A DNA stretch of 64,000 nt. Source: an uncultured Acetobacteraceae bacterium. GTDB lineage: Bacteria > Pseudomonadota > Alphaproteobacteria > Acetobacterales > Acetobacteraceae. Made by a program: the position numbers and the translations under genes. The notes beneath the pieces were generated by a model, which saw only the letters and a list, made by a program, of their open reading frames with translations, was not told where the DNA came from and ran no database searches. Each line of letters begins with the position of its first letter. The stretch's first letter is position 1. Below are positions 56,860 to 64,000 of this stretch, piece by piece. The stretch is from NCBI GenBank assembly GCA_903907955.1, contig CAIVPZ010000041.1, positions 248,001 to 312,000 on the forward strand. The letters are read 5' to 3'.

Positions 56860-57558
56860 TCAATTACGGCACGCGCCAACATCAGTGATCTCCACCGCGA
56901 CCCAGCCGTCACTGGCCGTGAAGCCGACATAACGGTATTTCACCCCGAATTCGGCGACGAACTCCTGCCACGCACGGAATTCATGCTGCTGCCAGTTCGG
57001 GTAGTTGAAATACTCGTCGAACTTGATCAACGTGCCGTTCTGGAACCGCTGCCGCAGACCCCACAGAACCGCCCTTGTCGAGACATACAGATCGCAATCC
57101 ATATGCACGAAGCCAACCGGCTCCGCGTTTTCCGCCAGCCAGAGCGGAATGGTCCGGTCGAACCAGCCTTTGAACAGCTTCACGTTGGCCGGAACCTTCG
57201 GCAGCGCCCCGCTCTGGCTGAAGGCGCCGCGGTCTTCGACATGGCCTGACCAGGCCTCGGGCAGGCCCTCGAACGAATCGAAGCCATACACCATCCGTTT
57301 CGCCGCCGCCGCGATCAGCCGGATGGTGTTGCCGCCGGCAACCCCGAACTCGAGAATGGCCCCGGCCGGCGCCCGTTCGACGCACAGGCGCAGCAGACGC
57401 TCCGACTGCTCGAAAATGATCGCGTCGGTCATGTACTGCTGCACGTAATCAGCTGATTCGCGGCGCGCCCGGTCCTGCAGCTCGAACAGCAGGTTCCGGG
57501 CATAGTATTTGTAATAGAACCGGCGAACCAACCGTTCCGTCAAGGACTTCCGTGCCAT
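56860..57558 (-). CDS. TylF/MycF-like SAM-dependent methyltransferase
   Basis: The 232-residue protein has the class I methyltransferase entry VERAPAGAILEFGVAGGNTI with the glycine-rich AdoMet loop, then MVYGFDSFEGLPEAW. The central block VGFVHMDCDLYVSTRAVLWG carries the TylF pattern with DCD (Mg site), followed by IKFDEYFNYPNWQQHEFRAW. These are the hallmarks of TylF/MycF O-methyltransferases, which modify sugars. A basic N-terminus with YYYKYY-like residues is unusual. No polyketide or sugar cluster is nearby, so the acceptor is unknown. GC content is somewhat lower than in the neighbours. Confidence 0.85.
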   Translation of the reverse strand: MARKSLTERLVRRFYYKYYARNLLFELQDRARRESADYVQQYMTDAIIFEQSERLLRLCVERAPAGAILEFGVAGGNTIRLIAAAAKRMVYGFDSFEGLPEAWSGHVEDRGAFSQSGALPKVPANVKLFKGWFDRTIPLWLAENAEPVGFVHMDCDLYVSTRAVLWGLRQRFQNGTLIKFDEYFNYPNWQQHEFRAWQEFVAEFGVKYRYVGFTASDGWVAVEITDVGACRN

Positions 57559-57636
57559 TTCCTGCTCCCGTCCGATCGCTGCGGCGGCATGGTGGCCGCC
57601 AGATGCAAGTGTTTCATTGTCCTGCGCGCGCCGTGC

Positions 57637-58302
57637 CTATTCCGCGGCGCTGCGCAGCCCCGCGCCCGCCGCCAGCGGGCACAGCGGCAAGGCGCCGGCG
57701 CAGAGGGCAAACAGCAGCAGCAGATGCGGCCGTGCCGACAGCCCGCCCGAGACGGCATCCGCCGCCGCGACGCCGAAAATCAGCACCGGCGCGGTCAGCG
57801 GCAGCACCAGCAGCGGCAGCAGCACCCCGCCCCGCCTTGCCCCCAGCACCAGCGCGGCGCCGGCGGTGCCGAGCAGCGACAGCACCACCGTGCCAGGCAG
57901 CAGCCCGGCCAGCAGCACCGGAATGGCCTCCTCCGGCATGCGCAGCATCACCGCCAGCGGTCCGGCCGCCAGCAGCAGCGGCACCCCGGTGACCAGCCAG
58001 TGCGACGCCGCCTTGGCCGCGGCCACCGCCGAGGCCGGCAGGCCGGACAGCAGCAGCAGGTCGAGCGAGCCATCCTCCAGGTCGGCGCCGAACAGGCGGT
58101 CGAGCGGCAGCAGGGCGGCCAGCAGGGCGCAGACCCAGATGATGCCCGGCGCGATGCGGCCGAGCGTCTCCGGCGCCGGGCCGATCGCCAGCGGGAACAG
58201 CGCGGCGGCGATGACGAAGAACAGCAGCGCGGCCAGCGTGTCGGTGCCATGGCGCAGCGACAGCCGCAGCTCGCGGGCCAGCAGGGCGAGGAAAGTGGTC
58301 AT
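57637..58302 (-). CDS. ccmB: Haem exporter permease CcmB
   Basis: The 221-residue inner-membrane protein has six transmembrane helices and the CcmB pattern: [20 protein letters not shown], then [40 protein letters not shown] and [20 protein letters not shown]. It is part of the CcmABC complex that moves haem for c-type cytochrome maturation. ATG 58302 overlaps the stop of ccmA by 4 bases. The remaining ccm genes are not in the window. Confidence 0.95.
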   Translation of the reverse strand: MTTFLALLARELRLSLRHGTDTLAALLFFVIAAALFPLAIGPAPETLGRIAPGIIWVCALLAALLPLDRLFGADLEDGSLDLLLLSGLPASAVAAAKAASHWLVTGVPLLLAAGPLAVMLRMPEEAIPVLLAGLLPGTVVLSLLGTAGAALVLGARRGGVLLPLLVLPLTAPVLIFGVAAADAVSGGLSARPHLLLLFALCAGALPLCPLAAGAGLRSAAE

Positions 58303-58928
58303 GCAGCGGTCGCGGCGAGTGAGAATTCCACACTGCTCTCCAAGGGCAACGGCAGATGCGTCGCCGCCACCACGATGCCGCCGCGCGCCCGGTGCGCCGC
58401 CAGCAGGTCGCCAAACCGCGCCACCGAGGCCACATCCAGCCCCAGGGTCGGCTCGTCCAGCAGCCACAGCGCCGCCTGCGCAATGGCCAGCCGGGCGATC
58501 GCCAGCCGGCGCTTCTGCCCGGCCGAGAGCATGCGGGCCGGCAGATCGGCCAGCCGCAGCAGGTCCACCGCCTCCAGCGCCCGCCGGATGGCGTCCGCCC
58601 CGCCCCAGAAGCGCAGGTTCTCGGCCACCGTCAGGCCGGGCTTCACCGCATCCTGATGCCCCAGATAGCGCACCCGCGCGGCATGCGACGGCAGGTCGGC
58701 CAGCGCGTCGGCGCCGTCCCACAGCAGCCGCCCCGCCTCCGCCCGGCCCAGCCCGGCCAGCACGCGCAAAAGTGTGGATTTGCCGGAGCCGTTGGGGCCC
58801 GTCAGCAGCAGCGCGCCGCCGGTGGGCACGGCAAAGGACAGGCCGGCGAACACCAGCCGTTCGCCGCGGAATGCCGCCAAACCCTGCGCCTGAAGCACGA
58901 TCCCTCCGAAACGCTGCACAACTGCCAT
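58299..58928 (-). CDS. ccmA: Haem exporter ATP-binding protein CcmA
   Basis: The 209-residue ATPase has Walker [21 protein letters not shown], the CcmA-typical [18 protein letters not shown], signature [16 protein letters not shown], Walker [13 protein letters not shown] and H-loop AATH. It energises haem-complex release in cytochrome c maturation together with CcmB and CcmC. The gene is divergent from aconitase over about 130 bases and coupled to ccmB by an ATGA overlap. Confidence 0.95.
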   Translation of the reverse strand: MAVVQRFGGIVLQAQGLAAFRGERLVFAGLSFAVPTGGALLLTGPNGSGKSTLLRVLAGLGRAEAGRLLWDGADALADLPSHAARVRYLGHQDAVKPGLTVAENLRFWGGADAIRRALEAVDLLRLADLPARMLSAGQKRRLAIARLAIAQAALWLLDEPTLGLDVASVARFGDLLAAHRARGGIVVAATHLPLPLESSVEFSLAATAA

Positions 58929-59059
58929 GCCGTCCGGCGGCCCGTGGACGCCTCTGCGGCGGTGTGGTTAAAACCGCGCACCGCTAACAAACACCCTCTG
59001 CGCGCCCTGGGGAATCCCCCTCGATGCCGCGCACGGACCAAATCGGACGGGGCATCGGG

Positions 59060-61753
<2,694 letters not shown>

Positions 61754-61818
61754 GGGAACGGGTTCCAAGGGGCCACCGCCCCTTGGCGGGTCCAGGGCAG
61801 CGCCCTGGCCTTGCTTGC
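61754..61818. repeat. Dispersed gene-end element, full copy 4
   Basis: GGGAACGGGTTCCAAGGGGC then the matching GCCCCTTGG, followed by CGGGTCCAGGGCAGCGCCCT and GGCC, shows the double-hairpin layout of the copy at 26719. It lies between the convergent ends of acnA and the ACT-like gene. Confidence 0.8.
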
Positions 61819-61819
61819 T

Positions 61820-62119
61820 CTAAGCCGCCCGCCGCCGCACCGACCCGGTGATCTCCTGCCGCCGGGTCAGCGACCGCACGCCGACGACCTGCCGCAGATT
61901 GCCCTCCACCAGGTGCACCATTTCGGCCGGCATCGCATGCAGGCCGATCTCCACCCGCATATCCTCGCCCTGGCGCACGCACTCCAGCAGATCCGGGATC
62001 AGGTCGCGCCGGGCGAAGGGTTGCAGCAGCCGCGGCAACAGGCCGGGGTCGGCATCGGCGACAAGCATAAAACGGACGGCGGCGTGCTGGCCCACCAGGG
62101 ACCAAGGCTCGAATGACAT
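61820..62119 (-). CDS. Small ACT-like domain protein
   Basis: The 99-residue protein has one predicted beta-alpha-beta-beta-alpha-beta unit: FMLVADADPGLLPRLLQPFA with RRDLIPDLL, then MRVEIGLHAMPAEMVHLVEG, then RQVVGVRSL. This resembles the ACT domain of IlvM/IlvH-type acetolactate synthase small subunits, which bind amino acids as effectors. There is no acetolactate synthase gene nearby. The start ATG 62119 lacks a strong ribosome-binding site. Function is not assigned. It converges with acnA across the repeat at 61754. Confidence 0.6.
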   Translation of the reverse strand: MSFEPWSLVGQHAAVRFMLVADADPGLLPRLLQPFARRDLIPDLLECVRQGEDMRVEIGLHAMPAEMVHLVEGNLRQVVGVRSLTRRQEITGSVRRRAA

Positions 62120-62250
62120 GACAGGAAGACTCCGGACGGAAGGGCGCGATTGCAGGCGAAAGCCAGACCGGCTGCTCAGGCAGCCGGGGAGGTAATTCGC
62201 GCGATCAGGGTCCGGAGCATCATGTTATGCAGCATACACATCCGGCCCGG

Positions 62251-63324
62251 CTATTGCCACACCCATTCCCGCAGCCGCACCAGCGGGAAGGGACCGAGTG
62301 AGAGGGTGCGGTTCTCCAGCGTCACCGGCACCTCGACCTGCGGGGCGCCGCCCTCCTGTGCCGGCCGGGCGAGCAGGCCGAGGACGCCGCCGATCGCCTG
62401 CGCCACCCGTGGCCCCAGCACACCTGAGGCGGCCAGCGCATGCAGCGTGGCGTCGTAGCCGACCACGCGCGCCGTGGCGGCGCCCATCGGCTGCATCTGC
62501 TCGTCCAATGCCATGGTGGCGCCGGCGGACAGGCCGAGCGCGGCCCAGCTCAGCGCCAGGCGGCCAACCTCCAGCTTGCCGCCGGCATCGCGCCAGGCGG
62601 TGGCGCGCGCGGCGACGTCGCCCGCGCCCGGCCACGGGCCGGTGAGCGCGGTATCGAACGATGCCGCGGCGATGCGCGGACCGATCGGCCAGGGGCGGGC
62701 GTGCCGCAGCGGCGGCAGGTCGATCGTCGCGGCGGTGCAGATTACCGCCAGCACGGCCTCGCCCGGCGGGGCGGCCGGCCAGGCGGCGGCGTGCACGGTC
62801 AGGGCGGCGATGTCCAACGGCCCGGTGGACACCGCGACGCGCAGCCCGGCGGCGGAGAAATCGAGCGGCAGGCGGTCGGCCGGGCCGGCGCCGAGCGGAA
62901 TGGTCACCTCGAACCGGTCGGCGGCGAAACCGAATTCCGGCAGGGTGGACAGCCGCAGCAACTGCTGACCGGAAACCCGGACGCGCAACACCTGAGGCCG
63001 CAACAGCGCAACCGCCAGCTCGGCCTGTCCGGCCTTCCAGGACAGGCCGCCGGGCAGGTCCTTGTCGCCGCCGGCGAGCACGGGATCGGCCAGCCTGACC
63101 GCCGCCGCGAGCGGCCAGCCGGCCCGCACCGGCTGACCCGCTGCGGCCGTCCAGCCGGCGGCGCGACGCCGCATCTGCCAGGCCGCCAGTTCGTTCTCCA
63201 GCCGCGCGGTGGCGAGGAACCACAGCGCGGTATCGGCGGCGGCCAGCACCGCCAGTGCGGCCAGGGCACCGATCAGCAGGCGGCGCATGACGGAGAAGCG
63301 TCGGAGCGGGGTCATGGCAGGCAT
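62251..63324 (-). CDS. DUF2125 domain-containing protein
   Basis: The 357-residue protein has an N-terminal membrane helix (RRLLIGALAALAVLAAADTA, about residues 14-33), probably a signal anchor to the periplasmic side. The remaining beta-rich region shows GWPLAAAVRLADPVLAGG, LPLDFSAAGLRVAVSTGPLD and the C-terminal LSLGPFPLVRLREWVWQ. The last block and overall layout match alphaproteobacterial DUF2125 proteins, whose function is unknown. Two starts are possible, 63324 and 63315, both without a clear ribosome-binding site. It is flanked by an ACT-like gene and plsC on the same strand. Confidence 0.8.
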   Translation of the reverse strand: MPAMTPLRRFSVMRRLLIGALAALAVLAAADTALWFLATARLENELAAWQMRRRAAGWTAAAGQPVRAGWPLAAAVRLADPVLAGGDKDLPGGLSWKAGQAELAVALLRPQVLRVRVSGQQLLRLSTLPEFGFAADRFEVTIPLGAGPADRLPLDFSAAGLRVAVSTGPLDIAALTVHAAAWPAAPPGEAVLAVICTAATIDLPPLRHARPWPIGPRIAAASFDTALTGPWPGAGDVAARATAWRDAGGKLEVGRLALSWAALGLSAGATMALDEQMQPMGAATARVVGYDATLHALAASGVLGPRVAQAIGGVLGLLARPAQEGGAPQVEVPVTLENRTLSLGPFPLVRLREWVWQ

Positions 63325-63459
63325 TTATGGACCGATCGGATGGTGGCGGGATACCTTGCTCACCGCAGATTGGATGGGTGTGGACCGTACCATCCCCAGT
63401 GCGGCCTGACCGGTGCTGCACTGCATTAATTCACCGTGAGGCTTTTGTTTATTAGTCAA

Positions 63460-64000
63460 TTAGGAAAGGCCGGACGGCTGATTCGGCGGCTCTGGATGGA
63501 CGTCGCCCACAGAGTTATCCACAGCTTTTCCACCTCGCAGCGCCGCATAGCCCTCGGCATAAGCCTGCTCCAGCCGCGCCATCACCGCCGCCCGCGGCAG
63601 GCCGACGGGCAGCGGCGGCAGGATGGCGATCCGGATGGTGCCGGGACGCTTGCGGAAGCTGCGCCGCCCCCAGAAGTGGCCGGAATCGGTGGCAACCGGG
63701 ATGATCGGCAGGCCCGTCCGGGCGGCGATCGCGGCAACGCCAGGGTGCAGCCTGATGGGTTCGCCCGGGGCGGCGCGGGTGCCCTCGGGGAAGATCAGGA
63801 TTTGCCGCCCGGCGGCGGCGGCGGCGGCAGCACGCCGGATCAGATCGCGCATGGCCGCCGCGCCGGCGTTGCGGTCCACCGGGATCTGGCCGCCGCGCAC
63901 CAGCAGCCGGCCGAACAGCGGCAGGCGCGTCAACTCGCGCTTGAGCACGTAGGCGCAGTCCGGCACCAGCAGCAGCCACACGATGGTATCGAAGGCGGAC
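63460..64000 (-). CDS. 1-acyl-sn-glycerol-3-phosphate acyltransferase (N-terminus outside window)
   Basis: The frame is open to the right edge. The last ~180 residues of a PlsC-type acyltransferase are seen. They start near SAFDTIVWLLLVPDCAYVLK, which continues the HxxxxD motif (the His lies outside; the Asp is visible in AFDT). The FPEGTR motif (QILIFPEGTRAAPGEPIRLH) and the IIPVATDSGHFWGRRSFRKR block follow. PlsC acylates lysophosphatidate in membrane lipid synthesis. The stop is TAA at 63460-63462. A perfect DnaA-box-like 9-mer lies within its 3' end. Confidence 0.9.
   Translation of the reverse strand, partial: SAFDTIVWLLLVPDCAYVLKRELTRLPLFGRLLVRGGQIPVDRNAGAAAMRDLIRRAAAAAAAGRQILIFPEGTRAAPGEPIRLHPGVAAIAARTGLPIIPVATDSGHFWGRRSFRKRPGTIRIAILPPLPVGLPRAAVMARLEQAYAEGYAALRGGKAVDNSVGDVHPEPPNQPSGLS
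63515..63523. other. Perfect DnaA box consensus TTATCCACA
   Basis: TTATCCACA lies inside the 3' end of plsC, next to an AT-rich stretch at 63446-63464. A single copy may be chance, a DnaA titration site, or an outlying box; no cluster of boxes is visible, so it is not called an origin. Confidence 0.35.

Noticed and set aside
63325-63530. Replication origin
   Set aside because: Only one DnaA box and no repeat cluster or parAB/dnaA/gidA neighbours.

Overview
The window looks like a chromosomal segment of a GC-rich alphaproteobacterium, most likely from Rhodospirillales/Acetobacteraceae. The evidence is the base composition, a red-type (form I) RuBisCO with CbbX activase, the AcnA, AceA and LepA types, the PstSCAB-PhoU-PhoB order, and a dispersed GTCCAGGGCAGCGCCCTGG-type palindrome at gene ends. 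The assignment is an inference from these features, not from a search. Almost all of the window is densely coding. No rRNA, CRISPR array, intact insertion sequence or prophage is visible.

Layout. 1-1.3 kb: end of an unknown gene, a small ion-channel-like membrane protein, a DUF192 protein and tRNA-Pro(UGG). 1.4-6.8 kb: a complete dipeptide/oligopeptide ABC transporter (ATPase, binding protein, two permeases, ATPase). 6.9-8.2 kb: FAD and 2Fe-2S subunits of a molybdenum hydroxylase, with no catalytic large subunit beside them. 8.5-16.5 kb: accessory envelope and export genes (IalB-like secreted protein, orphan peptide-binding protein, GtrA, MepA endopeptidase, MFS transporter, SYLF protein, glycine-zipper lipoprotein, Rap1a/Tai-like protein, TPR-glycosyltransferase-like protein). 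16.5-16.9 kb: a scar with a long imperfect inverted repeat and a vapC-like toxin remnant.

16.9-26.7 kb: a Calvin-Benson cluster, cbbR divergent from fbp-prk-tkt-fba-cbbL-cbbS-cbbX-rpe. It supplies CO2 fixation, ribulose bisphosphate regeneration and RuBisCO reactivation; pgk, gap and a phosphoglycolate phosphatase are absent here. 26.8-33.7 kb, minus strand: translation genes lepA, pheT, pheS, rplT and rpmI, with two small unknown genes between lepA and pheT. 34-36.7 kb: two translationally coupled GTPase genes, one with a DUF697-like tail and one membrane anchored. After them, on the other strand, lies a 59-residue ORF carrying two copies of a GYDDGLVHxHxWA motif, which I consider the most novel item of the window.

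37-42.4 kb: AhpD-type peroxidase and a second peptide ABC operon that lacks the usual second permease. 42.4-46.5 kb: prfC, an enoyl-CoA hydratase, a GAF protein and a P1-family peptidase whose tail is encoded by the dispersed repeat. 46.5-51.9 kb: phosphate regulon pstSCAB-phoU-phoB with a candidate PHO box. 52-55 kb: isocitrate lyase divergent from a RamB/ScfR-type regulator, the glyoxylate shunt control pair. 55-57.6 kb: a methionine/histidine-rich cupredoxin divergent from an outer-membrane-like protein, then a TylF-type methyltransferase. 57.6-58.9 kb: ccmA-ccmB haem exporter genes. 59-61.8 kb: aconitase. 61.8-64 kb: an ACT-like protein, a DUF2125 protein and the end of a plsC acyltransferase that runs out of the window.

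Read together, the genes suggest a metabolically flexible organism that can fix CO2 through the Calvin cycle, use C2 compounds through isocitrate lyase, and scavenge peptides and phosphate.
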